The notes under the pieces: model-generated
What the model saw: the letters and a program-made list of their open reading frames with translations, nothing else
Database searches by the model: none
What the model was told of the DNA's origin: nothing
Position numbers and translations under genes: made by a program
Assembly (NCBI GenBank): GCA_019279435.1
Contig: JAAALK010000080.1
Span: forward strand, 86,526,328 to 86,590,327
Source: Zizania palustris
Lineage: Eukaryota > Streptophyta > Magnoliopsida > Poales > Poaceae
Reading direction: 5' to 3'
Length of the DNA stretch: 64,000 nt
In this document: one piece after another, positions 1 through 11,022 of the stretch
How positions within the stretch are numbered: position 1 is the first letter of the stretch
Layout: each line of letters opens with the position of its first letter

Positions 1-1126
1 TAAGCTATTGGGCTGCCTATAAATAGGGCCCCAATCCCTAGGGTTAGGATACCCTTTTTGCTGAAATCACTTTTCTAATCAAAACCTTGGGGTCATTGCT
101 CTCGGTTCTCTATAGGCTTTGCTACCATCAGTAACTTTGAACTTAAGTTGTGGACTCTGTTTTGAAGTGTGCACTGTTCGAAGGTTTTATTCTGACATAC
201 TTCGATTGTTTTTCGAAGCATACTTCGACAGGTTTCGAAGTTAGCTTCGAAGCTTGTCTCTCTGGGTGGCTTCGCTCGGAGTGTGTTACTGAGAGGTTTC
301 TGCCAGTTGTCATTTCTATTGTTGTGGATCTCACCTAGTTAGTGCGTTCGGAGTTTGTGATTCGAAGTGTGTTTCTAGGCTTCGGTTTCTTGTGCGAAAG
401 AACCAGAGGACTCCAATTCGAAGTTAGTCTGTGTTTCGAAGGTCACTAGTCAGGTAGTCATACTTCGATCAAACTAGCTTCGAAGGTTGCATTGTAGGCT
501 TCAATTTTTCTCTGTTAAGCTTCGAAGTTGATTTTCCTTGTGTTAAGCTTCATAGCTTCAAAGTGTGCTTTTCGGAGCAGGCTTCGATAGAATCACACTT
601 CGCCCCGAAGCATGCTTCGCATTCTGCCACACTCTTCACGGAACTAGTCTAGACTACATCAACCTTCGGCTCGTCCACTACACCCTTCGACAAAGGACTT
701 CGAATCAAACTTCTGCACAACTCCCACGAGCTTCGACGTTGCAGGCTTCGATCCACCACTTCAGGCTTCGCACATACTTCGAAGTAGGCTTCGTCAAGAT
801 CCTAACAGGAGACAACTTTAAACAGTAACTCTTCATCACTATTTACGTATCCTCAGTTTATTTGTTGTGATGATTTGTTTCTGTGCACTTTGATCTGCCT
901 TGTTATTCTGCCTATTAGCACTATATTGGTGTTTCTTCGTCTAGGACACCGGTCGTTTCTAGGCTAGATATTTCTAGGCTAGATATTTCTAGGCTTTGGC
1001 AATCTGTTTACGTCTTGCCGCTAAGTCTTTTGAGGAGCATTGGGTGTTGGGAGCAGGCCATTTATTCGAAAGAATATTTTTAGGCGCCCATTCACCCCTC
1101 CTCTGGTTGCTACTTTCGGTCCTACA
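1..1126 (+). repeat. LTR-like fragment, probable Ty1/copia LTR right part
   Basis: Sequence without a convincing gene. A TATA box (TATAAATA) sits at 18-25, followed by about 800 bases rich in TTCGAA/CTTCG motifs. It ends in a pyrimidine-rich stretch (CCCATTCACCCC at 1088-1099) and TTTCGGTCCTACA. From 1127 the sequence aligns directly with the gag region of the Tat element at 43873-55568, so a repeat boundary at 1126 is well supported. A similar ending (CCCATTCACCCC, then TTTCGGTCCAGCA) occurs near 10600-10638, suggesting two LTRs of one family. The copia assignment rests on the ending style only. The left end lies outside the window, so it could be a solo LTR or the 3' LTR of a full element. 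Confidence 0.4.
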
Positions 1127-1840
1127 TCCTGCCCATCTCCGGAGGGGGGACCCTCGGTAACATGTCAAAAAGGTAGCGAAGAGAATATGTCCATGAAGTA
1201 GGGCACATAGGGACCTCGAATTCGGTGGCAAAAATGCCCAAGTGGTGTCATGTACCTATTTTCTTTTACTGTCAATGATGCTGCGGGGGTGAAATTCCCT
1301 CATGCTGACTCCCCTGTTATTTCAATTGATATAGTGGGAGTTGTAGTTCGAAGGATACTGGTAGACTGGTAGGAGGTCCGTAGATATACTCTTCGTCCAG
1401 GCCTTCGACCAGATGTGCATTCCCAGAGACACCTACTTCTCGAAGCTCGACCACTCCAAGGCTTCGCAGGTCCTCCTCTCAATGCCCTCGGCCAAATAGG
1501 CCTCGAGGTTGCCTTTGGAGAGGGGCCCCTAGCCAAGGTGGAGGAGGTAATCTTCGACGTCGTCGACGCCCCGTATGCCTATAATGCAATTTTCGGGCGG
1601 GGAATGCTGAACCAGTTTGGAGCTATAGCACATCATAACTATTTGTGTCTCAAAATGCCCACGCAAGGTGGAGTCCTCACTATCTCAGGAGACCAAGCTA
1701 TAGCCCAAAGAGCGGAGTACGACCATGGTCCACCTCTGGACCCTCGGCAGGTGAATAGTGTGTCAGAGCACATGGAGGAGGCCTCGGAGTCTTCAAGCTC
1801 CTCGAAGGGCCCTTCCCTATAGCCAAGCCCGGAAGGTGAT
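1127..1840 (+). pseudogene. T0 gag C-terminal part and protease remnant
   Basis: Translated pieces match the intact polyprotein of T3 from about its residue 497 onward. The clearest block is 1415-1822, sharing motifs such as QGFAGPPL, EEVIFDVVDAPYAYN, FGRGMLNQFGA and GHGPPLDPRQV with only scattered substitutions. The aspartic protease active site should fall near 1356-1370, where T3 has D-G-G; here the triplet run reads Asp-Trp-stop, so the enzyme is dead. Gag upstream of this point is absent because another repeat ends at 1126. The block is followed directly by the RT remnant in the same order as T3. Confidence 0.85.
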
Positions 1841-2550
1841 GTGATCACGAAGATGATCCTGAAAGATGGCAAGGTGTACCCAATACAATTCGGTAAGGGG
1901 CTACCTTCGGAAATAGCTACTTCGCTGGCGGAAGTAGTTAAAGAAAACTTAGATATCTTCGCTTGGACTAACGAAGATATCCCTGGAGTTGACCGGAGCA
2001 TCATCTAGCACAGTTTGCTTGTCAATCCGAAGGCTAGGCCAGTGCGCCAGGGGCTCCGTCAGTTAACAGCAGAGAGGGAAGACCTCGCCAAGGTGGAGGT
2101 GGAGAAATTGCTGAGTGCCAGAATTATCAGGGAAATAGCCCACACGGAGTGGTTGGCTAACCCCGTTTTTGTCCAGAAAAAGGGCTCCGTCAAGTGGCGC
2201 ATGTGCATTGATTTCACGTCATTCAATAAAGCATGCCCGCGAGACCCCTACACTATGCCCCGAATAGACCAGCTTGTGGATTCTATGGCTGGCTCTGAGT
2301 TGTTAAGCTTCCTGGACGCATACTCTGGTTATCATCAAGTCTGGCTAAAGCATGAAGATGAAGCCAAGACGAGTTTTATAACTCTCCGCAGTATTTTGTT
2401 ATGTTTGAATGCCTTTTGGCTTGCATAATGCTGGAGCCACCTTCTCACGTCTTATAGCTAAGGCTCTAGGTCATCAGATAGGACAAAATGTTGAAGCCTA
2501 TATGGATGACATTGTAATAAAGAGTTTTTAAAGCACCATCATAGCCTAGA
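1841..2550 (+). pseudogene. T0 reverse transcriptase remnant
   Basis: Reverse transcriptase of the Tat lineage, broken. The open stretch 2015-2428 carries the fingers and palm motifs (WLANPVFV, WRMCIDFTS, LNK-type FNKACPRDPYTMP, SFLDAYSGYHQ). A frameshift near 2390-2425 separates it from the FSRLIAKALG block. The catalytic YMDD box is still legible at 2499-2510 in another frame. A further break occurs near 2525. Compared with T3 most changes are scattered substitutions plus small indels, as expected for an old copy. Not functional. Confidence 0.9.
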
Positions 2551-3620
2551 CTTAGCTGAAACCTTTGAGAGCCTCCGAGCATGTGGAGTTCTCCTCAACA
2601 CTGAAAAATGTATATTCGGGCCACAAACAGGAAAAATGCTAGGGTACTTAGTTTCGAGTAGAGGAATTGAAGCTAGCCCAACGCACATAAGTGCATTGCA
2701 AAGAATGGCTCCACCAGAAAATCTAAAGCAGGTCAGGAAGCTGACAGGACGGCTCGCAGCCCTCAGTAGATTCCTGACCAGATCAGCTGAACGAAGCATT
2801 CCAATTTTTAAAGCTCTAAACGGGTTCGAAAGTTTCAAGTGGATGCCGGAGTGCCAGAAGAGCTTTGATGGCATTAAAGATTATCTCGGAAATCTGTCAA
2901 CACTTAATGTGCCCCTCCCAGAAGAAACTCTCCTTCTTTATCTTGCAGCAATGGGCTCCATAGTAAGTGCAGTACTAGTCAGGGAAGTTGAACTTAAAGG
3001 AAAACTGGTGTAGAACCTAGTCTACTTCGTCTCAGAAGCTTTGTCCGAAGCAAAGACAAGATACTCTGAGCTCGAAAAATTTGCTTATGCTTTGGTAATG
3101 GCCTCGCGGAAGAAAAAGGCATTACTTCTTAGCACATAATCTTATCGTTCCTACCTCGTATCCCCTTGGTGATATGCTTTGGAGCAAAGATTCTATGGGT
3201 AGGATCAGAAAAATGGGCTGTCGAGCTAGCCTCCTTTGGTGTTCCCTTCACGGCGAGAATAGCTATCAAGTCCCATGTCATAGCTAACCTCGTGGCCGAG
3301 TGGACTCCATCTGCAGTCTGGGCTCCGGAAGAAACCTCCGAAGGTCTATGGACAATTTTTTCTGATGGAGCCTATCAGGCATCTGGGGCCGGAGCTGGAG
3401 ATGTGATAATATCGCCGTCGGGGCAGAAGGCCATGTATTCTACGAGGTTCAACTTTAAGACCACCAAGAATATCGCAGAGTACAAAGGGATCCTGCTAGG
3501 CCTCCGAAAGGCAAAGGCACTTGGAGAAGCAAGGATTATAATAAAAACAGATTCCCAAGTCATCGCAGGGCATGTTGACAAAAGCTTTCAAGCCAGGAAC
3601 CCACATCTTGCAAAGTATTA
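2551..3620 (+). pseudogene. T0 RNase H and archaeal-type RNase H (aRNH) remnant
   Basis: The first part (2636-3013) matches the connection and RNase H region that follows RT in T3 (MLGYLVSSRGIEASPT, LTGRLAALSRFL, then LLLYLAA). A TAG at 3013-3015 and a frameshift near 3110-3120 interrupt it. From 3166 the frame is open again and contains the second RNase H typical of Tat elements, with the FSDGAYQASGAGAG start, NIAEYKG, IIIKTDSQVIAGHVDKSF. A Leu-to-stop change at 3619-3621 ends it. The second RNase H just before integrase is the established hallmark of the Tat lineage. Confidence 0.88.
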
Positions 3621-5037
3621 AGAAGAAATCCGCAAGACCGAAGCAATGTTTAAAGGATTTTCTATTCGAAGTATCCCTCGAGCAGATAATAAACTTGTAG
3701 AAATTCTAGCGAAGGCTGCAGCCAGAGCATTGGATGTTCCGGAGGGTGCTTTCTACGAAGAAATTATCAAGCCTACGATGCATCAATTACCCTCCGCAGA
3801 AGTCCTTTGCATCCGAGTCACCGATTAGTGGACTCCGATAATGGATGTTTTGCAAAACGGCACAGTCTCGTCAGAAGGTCTGGATTTCCGAAGGCTACAA
3901 GCAAGGGCTCATAATTATGAGTTTGTCAACGGAATATTGTATAAAGCCAGAGTTTGTTCTCCCCTACTCCGATGCATCTCACAACCCAAAGGACAATATA
4001 CACTTTGGGAGATTCACGAAGGCTTATGTGGCATCCATCTAGCCCCCCGTGCTCTAGGAGGAAAGACACTTCGATAGGGGCACTATTGGCCAATAATTGT
4101 AAGAGATGCGGAAGAGTTAGTTCGAACCTGCCAAGCATGCTAGTGGATGGGTAGACGGAGCCACCGTCCACCAACACCTCTTCAAGTCATTGCCCCGGTA
4201 TGGCCAATGGCACGATGGGGAATGGATCTCATCGGCCCTTTTCCAATGGCAAAAGGCAGCTTGAAGTTTGCAGTTGTAGCAATCGAGTATTTTTCTAAAT
4301 GGGTCGAAGCTGAACCCCTAACTGCTATCACTTCAAGAAATGTGCAAAAATTCTTTTGGCAAAATATCATATGGAGGTTCGGAGTGCCAAGGGAGTTAAC
4401 TATGGATAATTGCACTCAGTTCGAAGCTGAACCCTTTAGAGAATTTTGCAAAGGACTGGGCATCAAGTTATGCTTCGCAGCCATTCACTACCCCCAATCC
4501 AATGGAGCCATCGAGCGAGCCAATGGAAATATTCTCTTCGGTTTGAATCGCAGGATTGTAGGGTAGGCTAAGGGGCTGTGGACCAAAGAGCTCCCTAAGA
4601 TTCTATGGTTCATTCGGACCACTCAAGCCAGGTCCACAGGCTTCACCCCATTTAGGTTGCTATTCGAAGATGAGGCCATGACTCATACTGAGCTCAAAGG
4701 TGGATCCCACTACGTAATGGAGCCTGGAAATGAAGATGAAAGAAACACTTCGGTGGACTTGTCAGAAGAAACAAGGCTTCGAGCTGTCGCCAATCTGACG
4801 AAGTACAAAGACCAAACGAAGGCATGGTATGACCCGGAGATAAAAGTGAACAAGCTTAAACCAGGTCATTTGGTATTGCGAAGTGTAATAGCTTCGGGGA
4901 AGCTAGGAAATAAATGGGAAGAACCATATATTATCCTACGCTCAGGGCGCCCCGGGTCGTTTAAATTAGCTAATCTAGTAGGGGAAGAGTTGAAGCATGC
5001 ATGGCATGTAGATCACCTTAAATGTTATTACACTTAG
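3621..5037 (+). pseudogene. T0 integrase remnant
   Basis: Integrase in several open pieces (3646-3828, 3841-4077, 4147-4566, 4657-5037) separated by in-frame stops, for example TAG at 4075-4077 and 4141-4143. The zinc-binding H-H-C-C region is around 4012-4143 (IHEGLCGIH, then CQAC-stop). The catalytic core shows WGMDLIGPFP, then TMDNCTQF with the second Asp, and HYPQSNGAIERANG with the Glu. The C-terminal GPY/F-type motif is degenerate (EEPYIILRSGRPGSFKLANL). The final stop at 5035-5037 is at the position expected from T3. No chromodomain follows. Clearly homologous to 48686-49825. Confidence 0.9.
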
Positions 5038-5284
5038 GGCCTCCTTGTAATCAATTGTAAAAGTACCTTTCTAAATTAAATAAAGATGGAGGTTCGAATT
5101 ATGTTTACTCTTCAAATATTCCTTACTCCTGGTGGACGCATCAGGAGAACGGAGATGCTTGCGGAGGTAAGAATCTTTCAAGGAACCCAGAAAAGATCCT
5201 TCGAACCATTGGTTCAAGGATTCTGTAAAAGAGCCGAATGTGGCCAGCCTACGGATTCCAAGCTCCATCTTGTTTGGATACGTA

Positions 5285-5720
5285 GAAGAGTATAAGGACT
5301 TTAAAAGAACAGATTTCCGGCCTATGGGTTCAAAGCATCTGTAAAAGAGTCAAAGGTGGCTAACCTACGGATTCTAGGCTCCGGTTTGTTAGGATCCGTA
5401 GAAGAGTCTAAGGACTTTAAAATAACAGATTTCAGGCCTATGGGTTCGAAGCATCTGTAAAAGAGCCGAAGGTGGCCAGCCTAGGGATTCCAGGCTCCCG
5501 TTTGTTAGGATCCGTAGAAGAGTCTAAGGACTTTAAAAAACAGATTTCCGACCTACGGGTTCGAAGCATCTGTAAAAGAGCCGAAGGTGGCCAGCCTACG
5601 GATTCCAGCCTCTAGCTTGTTAGGATCCATAGAAGAGTCTACGGACTTTAAAAGAACAGATTTTCAGCCTACGGGTTCGAAGCATCTGTAAAAGAGTCGT
5701 AGGTGACCAAGCAATAAGGT
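5285..5720. repeat. T0 tandem repeat, ~116 bp period
   Basis: Four copies of a unit containing GCATCTGTAAAAGAG recur at about 5335, 5451, 5566 and 5682, spacing 115-116 bp. Each unit looks like a dimer of two related ~58 bp halves (one ending GTAGAAGAGTC, the other GTAAAAGAGCC). The half unit resembles the ~61 bp tandem repeat in the same position in T3 (50095-50510). It lies between the stop of integrase (5037) and the 3' end of the antisense gene (6035). The flanks 5038-5284 and 5721-6034 hold no gene that I can support. Confidence 0.8.
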
Positions 5721-6034
5721 TTCAAGGCTCTGGCCCTATGAAACACTTTTAAAGTCCTAAGCGACTGCTATTGGAGCTTACAAGTGTAAACTTAGCTCCG
5801 AAACTTATAAACATGATAATACAAACGTACAATTCGAAGAACTCTATGAAAGAGTGAAGTATGATTACCATGTGTTGTGCGAAGCATCAGGTTGTTATAT
5901 CAATCATTGTGTCCAACAGACACTATCGCAACGCGTACGGTCCCCCACCCACAAAGAGGGGCAGGAAAATAAGGAACAGTCAAGAGATGCTTTCAAAACA
6001 AATTATATTAATTGGATAATCATATTGTATTACA

Positions 6035-8288
6035 TCAAGAGAAATTTTGGTCTAAGCCTAGATAAAAACGGAGACCCCTCTGACCTCTAGAGCTATTTCT
6101 AGGACCACCTCCGTCTTTGGAGCCCAGAGTCTTCAAAACTTTCCTCTTGGTCCGAGTGCTTTTATTCTTCGAAGCTCGCAATTTTTTCTGCTCCTCTTGA
6201 AGTTCAGCCCAGGATAGAAGTCTTTCAGAGCAAGCCTTCATCGAGTCTTCTGCTTGGTACTTCGAGTAAGACCAATCTACGTATTTGGAGGATGAAGATG
6301 CTACTTACTTATCCTCTTCCTTAATATAAGCTAAGACTTCACGATGGACTTTGGGTGCTATTTCCCCTTGATCTCCCCGAGGAACAGAGAAGCGTGAGTG
6401 TCGGTAGGGCCTTAAGCCTTCGAGGATAGCCCACTGCTGGCGGAGCCCTTCGCTAGGCTCCAGTACTTCAAAGTCGAGTTCTGAAGTGCATAGCAAAACA
6501 TAAGAATAAACATCCAAACAGAGACTCCTCGTTTATAAACTTTTCATTCAGTAATATAAAGGGCTTTACAAGATTTCTTGTATATGCTTAAGCGCCCCAT
6601 AAAGCTAAACCTACAGGTCGGCTGGCGGAGCAGGCGGGGTCGGAGCTGGAGGCTTCGTTTGAGCTTGCTTTTGCCGGTGAGCCTCGTCGATCCAATCTTT
6701 GGTTGTAGCTTTATGGTCCGTTTTCCAGATTTCCCAGAAAGCTTCCCATGTAGAGGCTACATCCAAAGAAGGACGCAACAGGTCTTCTTCGGTGAAGCCT
6801 ATAGGCGTTGAACCCATACCGGAGCAACAGAAATCCCAAGGGCTTTGACATGACGAAGGACTCCGATTCTGGATACCTGCCCGGAGATCTCTCCGTAGAG
6901 AATCCCGGAGCCCTTCATCAACTTCGTCGCCGCTTGGATCATCTTCAGCTTTCACTCGATGGACTCGCTCGCCGTAGCTGATGACGAAGGGCACATCGTG
7001 CCAAAATGCTCTAGGGTACCTCGGAGGGTGTCCATCATCTCCTCAACGATTGTGGTGTGCTTCATCTCGGCCGCCTCCAGCTCCAGACACTCGGCTTCGA
7101 TCTCTTGGACCGAAGCCTTGAGTGCAGTGTTGTTCTGTTGCTCAGCCCGAAGTGCTTCGTCGGTGATGGCCCTGGCCCTCCCCTCCATGAGGAGCTCCTC
7201 CTCTAGTTGCAGTGTTTTGTCCCCAGAGCCTTTGAAGGCGGATTGGAGGGTGGTAACCTTCCTCTTGAGCCGATTAGTTTCGAGCTCATTGGAAGTCGCT
7301 GCCGCTCTAGCAAGGACGAATTGCTCAATAAGTTCTTGAGTGTGGCTTGAGTGTGCCCCATGCGCAACTCTAGGTTGGTGAATTGCACATTTACTTCTCG
7401 TTGAAGCTCTACAAACAAAATAGTGCTTTAGATAAACTACATGAATTAAAGGTCATACTTTTGTACTCACCGAGTACTTCATCAGTCTTCTTCTAAGCAA
7501 TGGCAATGGTCGCCCTAGTTGCCTTGACTTTATTCTTGAAGTCGACCACCTCAGCTTTAGCCTTCGTCACCGTCACAACGGCTTCATCCCGCTTGGCCAA
7601 GGCCAATTCGTCCAAAGTGACCGAGCGGTCCGCCATCTCGATCGTAGTCTCCAACTATGACTCTATTGTCTCCCTATCTATTCGCTAAGAACTGATTACC
7701 ATAGTTGCAACAAGCAGTATTGGAGAGTTAGATAAAGTGATCAAACACTTACCAAAGGATAGGATGTCTAGTTGAGCGCGAAGGACTTTAAAGTCCTTCT
7801 CCTCCCTCTTCCAAGCAGCATCCCTCTGAGCTAGTTGGTTGGTGAACTACTACACTCAGACATTCAGTGCCCCTAAATCCATGATCAACGTAATGCATGC
7901 AGAACTCATCCTCTCGACCAGTTGACTCACAACACGATACAACAAAAGATCAAGTTAGTTCAATAAAGCAAGTTATCCCTGAAGACTAACATTTGTAGGA
8001 CTAACGTTGGTTGCCTAACCAAACAAGCTGAGAACTTCATAATGCTCCACCACCTCCCATTCGTCCAACCCTATCAGTGGGTCGGACGTGTCATCTACAT
8101 TTGGAGGTAGCTTCCCCCTCCTACCTCCTATACAATATCAGCCTCCGGTTGTATCTCCATCGGGTGGTCGACAGTCAGTAGTATCTCCTCTACCGTAGTA
8201 GATTTGCCAGGACTGACCACCGGTGCTAAAGAACTAGCATTCGGTGTATCTGCGGTTGGCACGGTCACAATCGGTTGAGTCATGATCG
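6035..8288 (-). pseudogene. T0 antisense gene, 3' exons (coiled coil and C-terminus)
   Basis: Minus-strand exons homologous to the antisense gene of T3. The C-terminal exon (6035-6517, frameshifted) shares PKVHREVLAYIKEEDK and ends RGLRFYLGLDQNFS, matching T3's IKDVLSYIKEEDK and RGLRFLLGIDTNFS. Upstream, 6611-7188 is a helical, Glu/Ala-rich coil ending KDWIDEAHRQKQ, like T3's KAWIDEGQRQKQ. An 11-base tandem duplication (7335-7356) shifts the frame; discounting it, the coil reads on into 7418. Further small exons upstream are bounded by good minus-strand splice signals, for example GTGAGTA near 7470 with TTTGTTTGTAG near 7415, and GTAAGTG near 7750 with AATCAG near 7690. Stops and shifts make it a pseudogene. 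Confidence 0.75.
7332..8288. repeat. Direct duplication, copy 1 (~0.95 kb)
   Basis: This stretch is repeated in the same orientation at 11023-11968 with roughly 5 percent substitutions and a few small indels. It starts at GTTCTTG and ends at CATGATCG, after which the copies diverge abruptly. Copy 1 is continuous on its left with T0's coiled-coil exons, and copy 2 is continuous on its right with further T0 antisense exons. The span is far longer than any LTR-element target duplication. Confidence 0.9.
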
Positions 8289-9056
8289 CCGCCCTATTCT
8301 GGTTTGGTTTTCGCACTCGCTAGAGGCAATTAGCCCTCAGTGTCGCCGTCGCGCTCGCCACCAGGCGCAGCCATCACCGAAGAAGACGGCGGAGCCACGT
8401 GTCGTGCCGGTTTTAACCCCGGCCACACTATCACGCTTGGAGGGCGTGGATTAGATACCCCGTGGGATTTAATCTCAACCGTCTATCTGCGCTGAAAAGG
8501 TACCAGGCGGTCTGGGCCATTGGATGCCACTTACCCCTCCGTCATCCCACACGTGCTGTCAATGGTTCACGGTGAACCCAGTTCACCGTGGACCAGAGAC
8601 TGTTTTCCTGTTTAAATAAAATCCAGAAAATTGTTTAAACTTTAAAAATTCATAACTTGCTCAATTTAACTCCAAATTTGACCATTCAAATTTTGTAAAA
8701 TTTGTCTCTTTATTCTCTACACTTATATGCCATAAAACAATATGTTTATTTTGCACATTTTATTCTTATTAAATAATAAATAAAAGGCCCTTTTAGGATA
8801 AATGATTAATTCATGTAATAAAAACTCAACATTTTCTAAAAGTACTATAAAAATTTATATAATGATTTCAGAGGGCATAATAACTTCATTTCACTATTTT
8901 AAGGCAATAAAAATAGTAGGGTTGATTTGTACTTTTTAATTCATATGTAAATGGGAAAATAAAAACCCTTTAGGGTAAATACTTATTTCAATATATATAA
9001 ATTCAGAAACCCCATAAAAGTTAATGAGAAACCAAGGGTTGGTTTCGGAGTCTGTG
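8289..9056. other. Insertion, left part: GC start then AT-rich LTR-like sequence
   Basis: No coding capacity recognised. The first ~150 bases are GC-rich. From about 8600 the composition becomes strongly AT-rich, with phrases such as CATAACTTGCTCAATTTAACTCC that remind me of Tekay/Del-type Ty3/gypsy LTRs of monocots. That assignment is from memory and tentative. The possible continuation of the same LTR is 10639-11022. Confidence 0.35.
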
Positions 9057-10638
9057 ATGAGTGATTGACAGATTTTATCCTCTAATTCGAAGGGGTCCCT
9101 CCGAAGGGGTTCGGAGGTTGCTCATCGAAGGGTTCGGTGGGTCTGTTGGCTGCAGCTGTTGCAGCGGAGTGTGCCTATCGGAGGGGTCCGACAGTACACG
9201 ATGATTGGGTTGTACCGAAGGTCTCGGTACTTTGGGCGATACACCGGAGTGTGTGTCGGAGGTTGTTTACCTGGAGAGGTCTCCGGCGTATTGGATACAC
9301 TTGTCTGTTTGTCTGTGGTGCGCAGGTGACTTTGGAGGCGACGGACGGTTCATAGCAAGTGAACCTGGGTCAAGTGGGAGGCTTGATGCTAGGGGAGCAG
9401 GGAGCTCCGCCATGAAGGCTGCGAAGGGGTGGAGGTCGGACCTCGGGTCAAGGTGCGCCAGGAGAAGGCTGTAAGTGCAGAGTGTGGCTCCGGGTGAAGG
9501 TACTCCGAGACGAAGTCCTCGGAGGCGAGGCACTTCGAAGGGTACTCCGAATGGAGTGACTTCGGAGTATGGTGGAACAAGTCCTCAGCAATGAGGCAAG
9601 GTGTTCGAAGTGTGCTCCGGAGGGAGACACTCGAAGGTATACCCGACGAAGGTCTCGAGAAGTCGAGGTGCATCGAAGGCATGGGCCGAGTGAGGATCGT
9701 CGAGGAGTGTGCTCGGGGAGAGACACTGTGACGAAGTGCTCATGCAATGCTTCATGCGGAGGCCTTGGACGAAGGAGGGACTTCGAAGGGTGGTACTCTG
9801 AAGGTGGGGCTTCGGAGTGAGGCTAGCTTTGTAGTGAAGCTGACTTCAGAGTGAGGCTGGCTTTGGAGTGAAGCTGACTTCGGAGTGAGGCTGGCTTTGG
9901 AGTGAAGCTAACTTCGGAGTGAGGCTGGCTTGGGAGTGAGGCTGGCTCCAGAGTGAGGCTGACTTGAGGTACTTCGGCCATGCATGGCTTCGGTACACGG
10001 ACTGATGGAGTTTGAGCTGGGAGAAGCTACGAAGTGTTTGTTCGCTCTGTGTAAACTGGAGGCTAGACCTCTCTGATTACTAGCGAAGCACTGTTCTTGG
10101 CTTAGATCGAAGCACGTTTTCTTTCCGTGTCGAAGTCCTCAGCGAAGTCTGTTTAGTGTGCGTTTAGACCTTCGAAGTACGAAGCCTAGCACCAGTTGCT
10201 GTCGCTGAGTATTTGGTCGACGTCCGAAGAGGGAAGTCTGCTCTTGCGAAGGGTGAAGTGCGAAGCCTACTCGAAGGCACCCAATGTGCTAAGCCTACAC
10301 TGACTTAGCAGAGCTGATCGAAGTCCTCAGAGGGAAGTCCGCTCTTGCGAAGGGTGAAGTGCGAAGCCTGCTCGAAGGCACCCTGTGTGTGGAGCCTGCA
10401 TTGACTTAGCAGAGCTGAATTTTCGGGATTGTGGGTGGATCGAAGTCTTCTTAGCTTCGAACTTTTGCTCCTTGCGAAGCCTGATTTTGGAGCTGTGAAT
10501 TACCTCCGACCCAGAACTTCGAAGGGTGTGTTCGAAGCCTGTTCTGCAGAAGACAGATGTAAAACAGAAGGCTATTTTTAGTCTGAAATTTTAAAAGCTC
10601 CCATTCACCCCACTCTGGTCGATGTTTTCGGTCCAGCA
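9057..10638. repeat. Insertion, middle part: GC-rich LTR-like sequence with short tandem repeats
   Basis: GC-rich and dominated by CTTCGAAG/GGAGTG motifs, ending in CCCATTCACCCC...TTTCGGTCCAGCA like the repeat that ends at 1126. A short array around 9810-9965 repeats a ~34 bp unit (GGAGTGAGGCTGGCTTTGGAG and variants). A second direct repeat covers parts of 10200-10410 (GAAGGGTGAAGTGCGAAGCCT occurs twice, about 120 bp apart). Open frames on both strands here follow the repeat periodicity and match no family I know. I read it as a copia-type solo LTR inside an older LTR, but its left boundary is not defined. Confidence 0.35.
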
Positions 10639-11022
10639 GTTAATCTTAAATATTTAGGTGATAAGTTCAGAGGATTTAAGGCTTTATTTCCTTTATTTAA
10701 TACTACAAAAACATGTATGCTTATCTTGGTGTTTTTGGATTGTTTATTGAATGTCGTATTTACTTTTTCGTATCGAAAAGACTACGACACCGTCGAGGAT
10801 CCGGAGTACTACCCCGAGGTTCCACCATCGCCGTTTGCAGAACAAGGCAAGTCACACCCCCCCATTTTGATCATAATTGATCCCATGTTTTAAATAATCG
10901 CTATAACTCATAGGATAATATTGCATTAGTCTAATCTAAAGCCCTAAATTATATTTACTAGATCCCCATCCTTGTGTGTAAACCGAAGCCATGCTTATTG
11001 AGCCTAAACTCCTTGTCACATT
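10639..11022. other. Insertion, right part: AT-rich sequence with short coding-like stretch
   Basis: AT-rich flank, then a short GC-rich stretch at about 10780-10850 (GACTACGACACCGTCGAGGA...GAACAAGGCAAGTCA) of a kind common in Tekay-like gypsy LTRs in my recollection. It ends where copy 2 of the 0.95 kb duplication starts at 11023. No gene supported. Confidence 0.3.

Noticed and set aside
7500..7688. Plus-strand 62-codon frame repeated at 11180-11368
   Set aside because: Its duplication comes from the 0.95 kb direct repeat; the coding sense is the minus strand (coiled-coil exon with splice signals).
9137..9820. Overlapping frames on both strands in the GC-rich insertion
   Set aside because: Low-complexity, repeat-driven, overlapping on both strands, no recognisable domain.
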